Below are positions 35,196 through 46,697 of a DNA stretch of 47,765 nt, piece by piece. The notes under the pieces are model-generated. The model did not search any database. It was given only the letters and a program-made list of their open reading frames with translations, and was not told the origin of the DNA. Within the stretch, counting starts at the first letter, position 1. Each line of letters starts with the position of its first letter. The position numbers and the translations under genes were made by a program. The DNA lies in NCBI GenBank assembly GCA_905250885.1, contig CAJNOQ010000533.1:1-47765 (forward strand), given 5' to 3'. The stretch comes from Didymodactylos carnosus. Its lineage: Eukaryota > Rotifera > Eurotatoria > Philodinida > Philodinidae.

Positions 35196-38100
35196 ATGTT
35201 AGCAGGAAACGGTGCAAATAAAATAATAACATCCAATAAGGAACAAACTTTACACAATAAACCTATTATTTTAGATTTTCAAAAGTACAAGGTAAGTCAG
35301 TGGATTTGCGTGCATATTTTTGTCCTAGAATAGAGTATTCGATTTCCTGCTGAAGATTTCTATTTATAATTTTTTTGATAAAACCTATATATTGTAACTC
35401 GGTCTTCCGTCTAGCTCACATATTAATGCACTTGTTATCAAAAGAAAAGTTCACTATCTAGAATATTTAGTTATAACAAGCTTTCTATGCCAATTACAGA
35501 ATTCATACCTAACTCGAGATAGTCTCTTCATATTCTCTTGCTGTTTTATTGAAACACATTTTATTATGACTCATCTTTGATGAAGATCACTAATCTGATA
35601 TCGTTTGTACTAAAAAGTACTGAAAAGTTTGACTGTCCAGGCAGTCATTACAAGTTTTGAGAGTAACAAGGTCCGATAGTGCTATTTTGTAGAGAATATT
35701 CAGCTACATATGTGCAGAAGTTATTAGAATTAACGAACATGTTTTTACAGAGTTGTGACACTCTTGATTTTTTATTTTACTCAAAAATTTAAAATGCTGT
35801 ACATGACTGGCATTCTAAGATGTTCTATGATTTTATTAAAACATGTTCGCTAATTCTAATAATTTCTGCACAAATGTAGCTGAATATTCTCTACAAAATA
35901 GCACACTCTAGACCTTGTTACACTAAAGATCTTGTTACTCTCAAAACCTAGAGATTCAAACTTTTCAGGTTCATCGAAGACGAATAGATTAGTCTAAACG
36001 ATATTAGCTTAGTGATCTTCATCCAAGATGAGTAAAAAGTATCTGTGTAACTTCCATCATGCTTTTCGACGGAAATGACTCTGAAAAATAGATGTAAATA
36101 AAAGTACTGAAAATCAACTAGTAACATTATTCAAAAGAAAGAAAAGCGTTTCGTCATTGGGCGATGCACAAGAGAAGTTATTATTAGCTTAAATGATAAA
36201 CGTGTTATATATCAAAGGCGTTTCTTTACAACCTCATGAAGTTCGATCTACACGGTCCATTTTTTTTTCCATAGTGATTGGTTCTGCAAAATTGAACCTT
36301 TTCATCTCATTGTTCTTCAGTTTGAGTTGGACTTCACAATACTAGTTATCACTCATGAAATATGTATGTGAATCGCACATCAGTATATCCCTTTCCTACA
36401 ACTGAGGGCTCTAATTAAGGGTAATCATTTATTATCACATGAGTGAGTTCCGTTGTATCTGCGGGACTACTAGATCAAGCTTTTTTTATACGCGTTTTGC
36501 AACGTGATTCAAATTATTCTTCCTGTTTCTTTCGATTTACAAATAATTGATATGTTAATTGTCAAAAAGAAAACAGTATACGAATTTTTTTTTCTAAATA
36601 AAAAATTTGGTGTTTCTTTTCACAATTTTCAAGTGTCCTTTGTAAACAATATTAATAATTTCAAATATGATGTGATGTGTGTCTACTCATAATAATATTT
36701 CAGTTTCATTATATAAAATTTATTATGGGACAATAAAATATTTGTTAGACAAAAAAAAAATGCAAAAGTCACATTTTTTCGTCTCCGCATAAGTGGTCTT
36801 AATTAGTCAAGCGTCATTCTCAAGTGTATGCCATTGGTAAAATGGGAATTGTTTATTTTTCGATTTTTATTACATATGTCTCTTTTTCGTAGGAAAAAGA
36901 AAATCGCCGACCAGAAGTCACGTTTACTTCCTCATCCTCTGGTGGATCTGCACCAAAACGTTATCATACAGTTTACAGCGAAGGAACGCCGTTAACCTCG
37001 TTCGGGATTAATGGGGATGTGAATAATCCACGAGCACATTCGGTGTGTGAAATATGAATGAAACGACAAAGTATAGTGTTTAGTAGTGTTTCTTCTTTCT
37101 AGCCACCAAATCAACAAACACCACAGCAGAATCAGCGTCCATTAAAACAAGTCAAAGAATTTTTAGGTGTTGAACCTAATCAGTGAGTATTTACCACTAT
37201 GTTATGATTAATGTCGTTATTTTAATCTAAACGTTTTCTAGGAGTGATCGACGATATTTATCAGCTCAGCGTGACAATGTAAGTACTATGAAGACTCTTA
37301 TTACTTGAATTATACGGTTTTTTTTGGTTAAAGAGCAATAGTGTACGAATAAGTCAAATAGACACTGTCAAAAATGTGAATGCAGCATTAACGAAAACTC
37401 TAAACAAATTACGTCCAGATCAACCTCAATCAAATGGCCGATCAACTCCAATGTATGGCTATGAAACGGGCTTCAACCACAATAGTCGATCGAAATCCAA
37501 CTCACGTCCAAATTCAATTCATAATAATAATAATTATCCGACGGTTTATTACGGTCTAGCTAGTCATGGGGCATCTGGCGATGGAGGTGGACCATTGCCA
37601 GCTGAACTAATCACTAAACGAGCACCAACTCCTGCAGCAACCATCATCAATGTACAAAACAACAATAATTCAAGAGTGCCATCCGCACGTTCAGTGACAA
37701 ACGCTGCTTCCACTACATCAGCAGCACTTGTCACATCGAATCCAATTACAACAGTAAAATCACAGCCTCCTCGAGAGACAAAATCTATTGATATAGCAAC
37801 AATTAATAGTGATTATAATCACCTACCGCGAACGCCAACACCGACAACAACACGTAAAGTTCAAGCGAAAAGTGTTGGTACGGGTCTACATCAATTGGAT
37901 GTATTTAATTTTAATTCAGTTCTATTAGATGACCAACCATTTGAAAATAAGGTGCCAATGACAAATTCAACAAAATTAATTTGCATTCATTTTTCCTTGT
38001 GTATTTTAAGGGTCAAATGCAAGTAACTCGAAAGCAAAATCACGCAACAAAACTACCAACAACAAATGGCACAAATACTAAATTATCGCTGCCCGAAGTC

Positions 38101-41066
38101 AGTGTCAATCCACGTATTAAAAGTACTGTACAGCAAACACAACAATTACATCGATCAGCGAATAATTCGTCTGATGAACAGTTACAAGCACGAGAACTGT
38201 ACATTATACCTGGTTCAAGTGTTAATAATTCAGAATCTCAAAAGCATACGATACAAGTTGAACAACAACGATCAAGTTCAAATGAACGCTCTTCACCTCC
38301 TTTATCCCCAGTGACCAATAAAAATCCACGTGTACAAATTGTTGATGTTCAACAACAACAATCACGATCAAGACCGGATTACGCTGCTAATAATCTGCCA
38401 ATGGCAAACAATAAACTAAATGACGCTTATCACGAAAAAGAGTCCGAAGTACAAACACCATCTACACAATTTACCGTTGAAAATGAAACGGATTCAACAT
38501 CAACATTGGTCGGCATGAAACAAAACGATAAAAACGGAGGAGATGGTTCGACTCCTCCACCCTCACCGGCTACAAAAGAACTGAATCGTGTTTGGAAAAA
38601 ACATCGGAATAAATATTCGATTAAAACCGTTACATCGACATTAATAGCAAGAAAAAATATCAGAACACATCGACCACCATGCAGATTAAAGAATTATGGT
38701 GAACAAACAGATGATTCAGAGTCAATAACAGATACACAAAGTAAAGAAGAAATAGCACAACAAAAAGATGGTAAAACAAGAGTTTTCTTTCTTGTCCTGA
38801 GAAGATGAGGCAGTAAATTTATTAAATTAAGTAGCTGCCTTTGTTCACATCAATGGTGATACAAGGGAACGCTAAACTCTCTAACTTTCCTCAATTTTTA
38901 AAGTGAAAGTTTGAAAAATATCTTTTCTACACCTATCCTATCCTTTGCGTGATCTTCTACCGAACTGATTTTTATCGGTCGAGGTAAAACGATAAATATA
39001 TCCAGATATTAATACATAAATCATTCTCTTATCCCTAAAAATTCGATCATGTTACCATTATTCAAATTTTTGTTTATATTTCACCTTTAATAGAAACCAC
39101 CTAACTATAAATTAGTTTGTTTTGCTAGAAAAAAATTTAATCAAAAATATACATATATATTTATTGTTATTCAAGAATGTATGTTTTTTTAAATCTCAAA
39201 TATTTTCAGACTGTAAAATATTCCTTTTTGTGCCCGTATACGTCGCGAGATGACTAGTACTATTATCACAAGTAAGAAAAAATATACACTGTAAAAAATA
39301 AAGTGTGTCCAAAACACACTTAACTTGCACATCACTTTGATTCGCATTTGCACATCTAGAAATGCACGATGTGATGTGCCAGAAACACACTGGCAAAATT
39401 TACACACCTGCGAATATAGTGAGACTTTTACACACCTAGAAAAAAACATATCAGTTTGATTCCCATTTGCACACTTAGAACTTTTACACATCTACGGGCA
39501 CACTTTATTTTTTACAGTGTAAGCAAAGAAAGTTTTTGACCAATTTTTTTTAATTAGTTATTCATTGTTATTAGTTTTTCGACAAATTGTAGTTCGGTTT
39601 TATAGATTAACTGAACTAAAATGAACCCTGATAAATAAGGTATAGCCTTTAAAATGAATTGCTACTCACCATAGCTTTGAACTTGAAATTGCACATTAGA
39701 ATCCGATATAGCCTCAACCACTAGTTTTAATCTCCAATTGTATGCCATCTTTTCGAATCTAGAGACTTTATATTCAAATATGATGCCATGATCGAAAATC
39801 ATGTCAAATTTTAATGCTGCCAAACGTTCTCATTATTATGAATCGCAACTATGATGAACATGATTTTTTTAAGGAATGGCTCGACGCCAAGGCAATCATA
39901 TCAGTGATTTGGGAAGTGATGGATGGAGTGACTTGACCAGTGAATTTAGTGATTCAAAATTGCGAAAACATCCGGATATTCGCACATCGACACCTAATAT
40001 AACAAGACATAGTTCAAGTTTGAGCTCAAAAGAAGTCTTACAGATACGAAAACAATTAACAGGTATGATTTTCTGTTAACTTTCACAGATCTATTCTAGA
40101 ATCATTTTTTTTAAGATTTACAACGAATGTATAATGATTTACTAAAACTGCTTGATATCGATATTGACTCGATCAGAAGTAGTATCAAATCAAGCACATC
40201 ATCTCAACAAGATCATCCCGGGCTGTTACCAAAAAAACATCGATTTCGTAAAGTGATGCCATCTATTGCTTATGCAAATACGGATATGAGGTATGAATAT
40301 TTCTATCACGTTCTTATAAATAATAATTTGATTTTCTTAAAGAGAAGTAGATCAACGTTTTACTCGTCTTGAATCATCAATCGTAACATTAGCTGAAAGT
40401 ATCGCCAAAATATCGGCACAAATTCAACTTCAACGTGTCGTGAAAGATGATATTTATCATTTACGTAATGAAGTAGCTGATTTACGTCAACTAATGCATC
40501 GTCAACAATCCACTGGCTCATCATCAACCGCACAATTACGCCTAATAAGTGCCAATGTTCATCGTTTAAATACACCATTAAATCTTTCCACGTCTTACAT
40601 ACAGTCAATGAGCACCATTCAACGTTCAAATTCTATCATTGATCCAAGACAAGCAAGAAAAATTGAACAGTTCGTGTCATTTGTTTAAATAATATGTACT
40701 AACTTATGTTTTGAAAATATATATCAACAATATTTGTTTCTATTTTTTATTTTCTAGATTCTTCGGCACGGAGGCAATGCTACGGTATTTTCTTAGTTTA
40801 CTTGGTTATGAGGTAAGCTCACAACATTCAGTAAATCTCTCGATCGGTTGAGCTCATTGGTAGCCCATTCATATGTTTTTATTTTTCAGGAATATGCCGC
40901 TGTACTTGAACAAGAAAAAATTGGTATCTATGAATTACCTTATATTAGCGAAAGAAAATTACACAGTCTCGGCATACCGTCTGGTCCTGGAACAAGAATC
41001 GTTTATGAAGCTCAACAATATTTTATATCACTTTTAACACTAAAATCAAGTGGAGTCGATGTATAA
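35196..41066 (+). CDS. disordered scaffold protein with C-terminal SAM domain
   Basis: Eleven exons (35196-35291, 36893-37042, 37103-37182, 37242-37278, 37334-37951, 38011-38770, 39874-40062, 40116-40290, 40343-40669, 40758-40812, 40890-41066) join in phase to 887 aa. I do not recognise the specific family. Residues 1-640 are mostly low-complexity, rich in Ser, Asn, Gln, Thr and Pro, with a conserved-looking stretch near 95-150 (LKQVKEFLGVEP, RISQIDTVKNVNAALTKTL). A block at about 583-645 (ISDLGSDGWSDLTSEF) leads to helical and coiled-coil segments (about 640-745, LQRMYNDLLKLLD; DDIYHLRNEVADLRQLM). The last 75 residues form a SAM fold: FFGTEAMLRYFLSLLGYEEY, then EKIGIYELPYISERKLHSLG and IPSGPGTRIV. 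SAM domains mediate polymerisation or protein and RNA binding; disorder plus SAM suggests a cytoplasmic or cortical scaffold (inference). Introns 1 (1601 bp) and 6 (1103 bp) carry transposons. Confidence 0.85.
35569..36033. mobile_element. foldback MITE in intron 1 of the SAM gene
   Basis: Arms of about 190 bp (35569-35760 and about 35840-36033) are inverted copies with scattered mismatches. Ends are ACTCATCTTTGATGAAGATCACTAA and its inverted variant CTTAGTGATCTTCATCCAAGATGAGT; the inner blocks share gagaatattcagctaca and ttagaattaacgaacatgtt. The central loop is about 80 bp. There is no coding capacity and no clear target duplication. Confidence 0.8.
39287..39519. mobile_element. Tc1/mariner-type MITE in intron 6 of the SAM gene
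   Basis: The element is 233 bp with perfect 21-bp terminal inverted repeats starting CACTGTAAAAAATAAAGTGT, flanked on both sides by TA (39285-39286 and 39520-39521). This is the target duplication of the Tc1/mariner superfamily. The inside holds repeated CACACxTxTAGAA units (for example near 39,343, 39,433 and 39,470). Perfect termini suggest a fairly recent insertion. No transposase. Confidence 0.88.
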
Positions 41067-42275
41067 TACACTTACATTTGTTTACTTGCCAATAAGTCAT
41101 TTTAAAATACGTGTGATTCAGCCCTTTTTAAACGGCTTTGTTATCCTCTGGATATGTAAATGTTATTGTGTAAAAATGTTTAGATATTTTTATCTATTTT
41201 TTCTGTTTTGAAACTTCTTGATAAATCTCCCAAAATGCTGAACTCACTTATTTGTAACGTGAGTATATCCTAAGTGCTCTATCAAAATATGCGTCTCAAG
41301 AAACAGCCTAATTAGGGCTGTCCCAAAGCGGCTAGGGTTGGAGGGTGACGGTTTATTGAGGGGGACCGTCGCCGAAATCGTACAGAGCGCAAGAAAAAAA
41401 ATTAAGGTTTTTTGAGTTTTTTCAGGAATTTGTCCGGTGTTCGGGATTTGTCTGGATTTTAAGAATTTTTCTGTTCTTGGCTGTTTTTCCCTGATCATGA
41501 AGATTTTTAAGTGTTTTTTTTATCTACAGTTTTTATGGAGATTGCCTTCTTCATATTATAGGCCAGCTAAAGTGCCAGCTATTTTCCAGATAAAAGATAT
41601 ACATTAAGGATGTATCAAATAAGATGTCTTTCCTTTTCTTTCACTTCTTGGCAATTCTTAGCAAATGCGTCGATTCTACAGAACGGAGAAAGAAAAGATA
41701 AAAGAAATAGAATGAAGAAACACGTTGTCATGTGTTTGTTTTCTTTTTGATTCAGTTTGAAGAGATCTATCTAAGTACATCTCGACACTTCTATCTTGGC
41801 ACTGACTGGCGATTCAAACATCAACAGTGGGTGAAATAAGTGTTCGGAAATAGAGTCAGCGTTCCTATTGACAGCAGGAAATGTTTTCTTTTTCGTAAAT
41901 CTCGATTTTCTCAGCCATTTTTCAAGTGATAAGAGAGAATTTTAGATTCCGGGATAGAGGAGACAATTCTCTATCCAATTATGTAAAACGTTTTCAAAAC
42001 TAATTTAGTTTGACTTAATTACAATGATAAAAAGAAGAGGCCTGCTTGATTCTTTTGCGTTCTTGCGTGTTCTCAAATATAGCAGTCAAGCAATTTTTTG
42101 TTCCTATTGATAGCAGCTCCATTCAAATACATGGCGCTTTTACCTATCGTCGGAAAAAAAGTTGTAATTGCTACCCGAAGGAAAAAATCACCATATGATC
42201 CTGTAACAAAAAACGTTCTCTTACTCATATAAAGTGAGTCTAAACAGATGAACTTTACTATCAAAACCAGGGGTC
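41067..42275. other. 3' flank of SAM gene, no further gene seen
   Basis: AT-rich DNA with short frames only. A locally GC-richer patch near 41,308-41,395 (gggctgtcccaaagcggctagg) has no recognised structure. Confidence 0.4.
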
Positions 42276-42584
42276 TCAGATTATTTTTTTCGAATGTGGG
42301 ACTGAAAGTTCCGAATGGGGGACGCTTATTTTAACGAAATAGCGTCGTCGCAACCTAAAATACCCGATGGACTCAACTATACATTTTTTTAAAAATGAAA
42401 TATATTGTGGATCTTTTAACCATTTGTCGCTAAAATTACACTGCCGTTTTGAGGATGGGACGAAGTTGCTGAGTTTTGTTTTGTTGTCGTCAATAATTCT
42501 TTTGGTTGTTGTTTGTTTCTCACTTGCACAGTCTACATTCTCACGAGCGGTCGTTTCTTCTTCTAGTTCTAATTTAGAGTTCAT
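42276..42584 (-). pseudogene. hAT/BED-type zinc-finger gene fragment
   Basis: From an ATG at 42,584 the minus strand reads a charged N-terminus (MNSKLELEEETTAREN), then SSKRQCNFSDKWLKDPQYIS and FLKKC. The latter resembles the start of the TTF-type zinc finger of domesticated or active hAT transposases ('kRk..f...Wl....fpWL...'). The frame continues past KKC for about 35 unrelated residues to a stop, and the second half of the finger and the transposase core are missing. It is therefore a fragment, or the first exon of a gene whose later exons I could not place. Confidence 0.4.
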
Positions 42585-42643
42585 TCTTTCAAAGCTAGTT
42601 TTTCGAATTTCAAACAAAAGATTTTCTCCTTAATGGCGTGTGA

Positions 42644-42835
42644 GAGAGAATACGTTTAAGCGAAATATTGAAGAGGAAACAATTAACAAATATTTCTCTA
42701 GAAGCAGTCACAGAAGAATACAAGACATTTCTATCACAAGCTGTAGACAATCAACGTCTTTATTTGCAAGAGTATGATAAAGTGAATTTCGATTTAGCAG
42801 GCAGAACGTGTCCTGGCTTAAAATACGTGCGTTAA
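42644..42835 (+). other. unassigned open fragment, 63 codons
   Basis: Between a TGA (42641-42643) and a TAA (42833-42835) the frame reads a helical, charged peptide including VTEEYKTFLSQAVDNQRLYL and VNFDLAGRTCPGLKY. The composition looks coding-like but no start codon, splice partner or family is recognised. It starts 60 bases from the ATG of the divergent zinc-finger fragment, so both may be pieces of one old element or of a broken gene. Confidence 0.25.
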
Positions 42836-43445
42836 AGAAACCAAAGACTAATTACTTTTTTGAACAACGTTAATCCTCGTTTGTATTTACTTTGCGCACG
42901 TTTCGTATTATCATCAATATAATCAGATGATATTTTACCAGAATGATGATTGTTGGAAGTAGTCATAATTTCACTTGGAAGTTCGTCAACTATACTAACG
43001 ACGTTGAAAAGAATGGAAATAGACTTCACACGTTATAGAAAATATATGCTATCTGATCCTTTGTTTGCTTTATATTGACTTGCACATATGGGAAGTTTAA
43101 AATACAAAGTATATACACGTGCTGTATACATACAAACGTGATATATAGATGAAAAAAAGAAAAGAAGGTCATATACGTCGTATCTGCATGAAGCGTATAA
43201 CGTTCGTACACACTATAGTACGTGGACAAACGAATCTATTCTAAATTACGCTTAGCTTATTCTACTTGCATTTTTCTACATATTGGAGAGCCTTGAGATC
43301 GTAGCTGAGAATACTAATATTCTAGAATTTCACATGTTATTACTTCAGTTTACTGAAAGAGACTTTTAAGTCTCACTTAAGACGATTAGCGGATGATCAT
43401 ACTTACTTTCAATACTCTTTTGAACATGTTTAGTAATATAGCTCG

Positions 43446-43501
43446 ATCGGGATACAACGATATCCCGATTCGAATCTTGATTATATCCCGATCGGGATAT
43501 A
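43446..43501. repeat. cluster of CGATCGGGATA palindromes
   Basis: A perfect 20-bp palindrome, TATATCCCGATCGGGATATA, ends at 43,501. Upstream are two related half-copies (CGATCGGGATA near 43,444 and GATATCCCGAT near 43,459). Clustered self-complementary sites like this may be transposon ends or a protein-binding array. Confidence 0.65.
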
Positions 43502-43524
43502 AGTCATGACTTCGCATTGCCAGA

Positions 43525-43654
43525 TCTATTTACGAAGAGTGGTACAGAAATATCTATCGTATTTCATACAATAAATCTGCATTTACAAAGTCTGTTTACG
43601 AAGGGTAGCAGAAAAATATGTCCTATTTCACAAAATACGTCTGCGTTTACAAAG
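43525..43654. repeat. two-copy tandem repeat, about 65 bp each
   Basis: The unit at 43525-43590 (starting tctatttacgaagagtgg) is repeated at 43591-43654 (tctgtttacgaagggtag), with both copies ending cgtttacaaag or catttacaaag. Divergence is about 15-20% by eye. It directly follows the palindrome cluster. Confidence 0.7.
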
Positions 43655-44513
43655 TGTATTTTACTAGAATGGATATAGCTGCTTTTAAGTAGTGAAAGAT
43701 AGTTAGAGATTTGTGCTCACGGAACCCACTCTTAAGTAAAAACGGAACGTTGCTCATCTTACGTTCAAATTTAATGCAGGAATTCGCGTTAAACACAGAT
43801 TATTTGGCACAACATTCAGTTCGGCTCCATTCATATTGTTTCACCAATCAGACTAAGAGGAATTGATACATCTCCTTACGTCTGTACATACATGATAAGA
43901 CGTTCATGAAATCGACTTCGACAATGAGCGGTAATCCATATTATCACGAAAAGTAACAGACTACCAAAGGACACTTACCTGTAACGCGCGCCGTCTGCTA
44001 AACAAATAAATAAATAAAAGCATGTAACTTAAGAAGGAAACAAAAGGATAAATAAATTATCGTTGTTTGTAGTGCCGCTGTATTCCTTCTTCTAGCGACA
44101 CCTCACAACTGGCTTGAAAACGATGCAGAGACTGACTATTTGTTCTTAGGAAATTTTAACCACTTAATTTCATTAAAAAGTCCCAATAATTGGAGAGAAC
44201 GGCACATTTTTCCTGTTCGCAGGCAGTAGACTGGAAAAGTCACGGCGACGCAAGTACAATGCAATGGCGATTTTTCTTCAGTAGATCGAATCCTCAGTAG
44301 CTTATCTTGACCAATATTTTGTGGTTGTAAGGTCATTGTTTGTACACGAAGCATTTATCTATATAGAGCGTAAGATCGACCATTGTATAATATTTTGTCT
44401 TTTACGTTCCACGTCTAAAGTTTTATTTTCTTTCTTCTATAGCTACAAAACATTTACTTGTTCTATACATTGTCAAACACGTGGTCATTCAAAAATATAT
44501 TATAGATTTGAAA
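43655..44513. other. no supported gene
   Basis: Contains a minus-strand frame at 44136-44354 with some coding-like codons, but no recognisable domain or convincing splice structure. It is left unassigned. Confidence 0.35.
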
Positions 44514-45320
44514 ATGTCGGACCAGTTGATAACACCGAACTGGAACGTCGACGACGACAAAGACGAACCAATGATCCTCGAATTTTGGTTCGATTTTCAA
44601 AAAACACCGAATATGTTGGTTGTTGACAACATTTACTGGCAAGACGTAATTGCCCATTTTTCAAGTAAGTGGGTTTTTTGTTTCTGTCGCTTAAGAGTTA
44701 CTTTGTGAGGTTCTCGAGATTGTGTGTTTTGATGATCTTGTTCGAACGAATGGTATATGGGAATAGTCAAACAGGACAGGCCATTTTGTTCAGTTTTTTT
44801 ATGCTCTATCAACTAATAGGTCGTTTGCTGAAATTGGGTGTATCGTTGAAAAAAGTTTTGAAAAATACTGAAAAGTGAGCATTTTTGATGAATTGAGGAG
44901 TAACAACAAAGAAGAATTGTATAACTCAGAAACCACGCGTTTCCAAATCAAAAAAACTCCAATTACGTAAAATAAGTTGGAGATTCTTTTTAGATACTTT
45001 TGGACGAAATCTAATTTTTGACTTGTGTTTCCCTGTATCCTCAGTGCTTGATAGTGTCATGGATGGTCTCTTGAAAACTGGAGTAGTTTCTGATTTCCAT
45101 TTTAGTGTTTTTGTGTGCTGATCCGATGCCGGCCGACCGAAATCAGATCCCCGTCAACAATGGCTATGCTATGGCGCACAACATGCGCAAAAAAGTTCAT
45201 TTCCGATCTGACCACGGCTTTTACAAAATGCTGAGTTTCCTGCAGCAAAATTTTCCGCACTATGGTCATTTTTTTTCTGTCAGCGTGCGCGGAGCAGTTG
45301 TTGACGTTTTTGCACCATGA
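44514..45320 (+). CDS. orphan two-exon gene with GC-rich third positions
   Basis: Not recognised. Exon 1 (44514-44664) ends at a GTAAGTGG donor and exon 2 (45106-45320) starts after a TTCCATTTTAG acceptor; they join in phase to 121 aa. Landmarks are NWNVDDDKDEPMILEFWFDF and IYWQDVIAHF in exon 1, then KKVHFRSDHGFYKMLSFLQQ and VSVRGAVVDVFAP at the end. No signal peptide, membrane segment or known motif is evident. Both exons prefer C/G at third codon positions (GAC, AAC, GTC, CCG, CGC), unlike the AT-ending codons of CCAR1, RSPH9 and the SAM gene here. That supports treating them as one gene and raises the question of foreign origin. The ATG was chosen as the first in frame. Minus-strand exons overlap this region, so one of the two models may be wrong. 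Confidence 0.45.
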
Positions 45321-45691
45321 TGAAATGGTTTTGGGGACAATGTACAGTATTGTATATTTGGTTATGAATGAATTCGTTCATCTCTGAAAGGATTAAGATC
45401 ATGTTGGATGAACATCTGCTTGATTTTTTTGCCTACCTTCATCGTCCTCGTCATTGGGATCTTTTTCGTCGCCTTGTAGATTTGTTGCTGATAATTGTGG
45501 ATTGGTATCTACAAGAGTAGAAAAGAGGAGTTTTCGAAAAATTTATGTTTTGATTTATCTTTTTTGGTAATATTTACCAACTGGTTCACTGTTTTGTTTT
45601 TCATCTTTCTTTGAAGCGGATGATTTTTTTCGATTTTTGATTGTTCTTTTGTAAATATTTTTGAATAAATGGTTCCAGCCTATAACTTTTG
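44926..45691 (-). CDS. possible minus-strand gene, 3' part, start not found
   Basis: Exons read on the minus strand: upper exon from about 45,691 down to 45,578 (IKNRKKSSASKKDEKQNSEP) ending at a GTAAAT donor; exon 45437-45508 (TNPQLSATNLQGDEKDPNDE) after a TACTCTTGTAG acceptor and before a GTAGGC donor; and a possible last exon 45077-44926 after CTACTCCAG, ending in TGA (STEDTGKHKSKIRFRPK). Phases agree at both junctions. The product would be a basic then acidic, probably disordered C-terminal region of unknown function. The last intron would contain the second exon of the plus-strand orphan, so the final join is doubtful; the first two exons are better supported. Confidence 0.35.
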
Positions 45692-46697
45692 GAATTGGTC
45701 AGCACTTGTCGAACGTGCATAAGACTGAGAAGATTTCTAAAATATCGTATTCTTCAGTGTTTTAAAAAAATTACAAAAAGTGCTCACGGACTTTTGATAT
45801 TGTTAAAAACAATATGAATTCTGTCAGTAGTCACTGTTGGCTATTTCATCCCACGCTCAACTTGATACTGGCTGAGAGGTGGGGGAATATTCAGTTTTAG
45901 AATATTGTCGAAATTTCCAAAATCTGTCTGAAGCTCTATCTTATAGTCTCTATACGTTCGTAAAATAATACAATTTTTCTTGACTAGTTTATCTGGCACC
46001 TTATAGGCTTCTCATCCTTACCATGTTCTCACTTTCATCAACTTTTCTTATCCTAGATCAGAAAAAGACAACACAATTGAACTCCAGAGGCTATATAGAT
46101 GTGTGTCCAGAAACTAGAACGTCCTATTTATAACTTTTTCTGTAGTCTCATATATCTCTCCAACTAGGATTAAACCTATCGGTAGTAAAGTACAAAACTG
46201 ACGTAAAAAACAACTGAACTGAGTTCAGTTGTTTGAAACAGTGAGTTGTTGGAAACATCCATGAGGAAATTTCAGTATATGAAACACGCGTGAATATCGT
46301 GAAATGAACTGTGGTCGCACGCGAACATCGTAAAATGGTGTGCGGGCACGCGTGAAAAATACTTTTAAAAAGTAAATGGCGATCGTGCACATTAACATTA
46401 CTACATATGAGAAAAGTACCGAAATCAGAGAGGAAAAGATAATGTAAACTCAGTTCAGATGAATATTTCTTGACCACTAGCGATTAGCAGCTCTCTAATA
46501 TAGTGTGTATTATAATTTTTCTTTGCATTTATTCATTCACAACAATTCGATCGTTCTGAACCTTCAGAATAGGAAGTTATGTACGAAACTCGGTAAACAG
46601 TTATTACTTTCTTGTTTGTATAAAAAGTGGTCAGGTGTTTAATTTATCTGACACTATACAGTCATGTTTCTGTTAATTTACTTTTCGCCTTATTTAG
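45692..46697. other. no supported exon; CpG-rich patch
   Basis: The 5' exons of the zinc-finger gene below may lie here but none could be placed. Near 46,284-46,355 a CpG-rich patch contains three related units (acacgcgtgaatatcgtg, gcacgcgaacatcgtaaa, gcacgcgtgaaaaa). Nothing else is recognised. Confidence 0.35.

Noticed and set aside
44136-44354. Minus-strand frame with TACEQEKCAVLSNYW in an alternative splice frame
   Set aside because: A CCAG acceptor and coding-like codons are present, but no donor or upstream exon could be matched in phase.
46148-46477. 109-codon minus-strand frame
   Set aside because: No domain, and it spans a repetitive CpG-rich patch; the composition is explained by repeats rather than coding.
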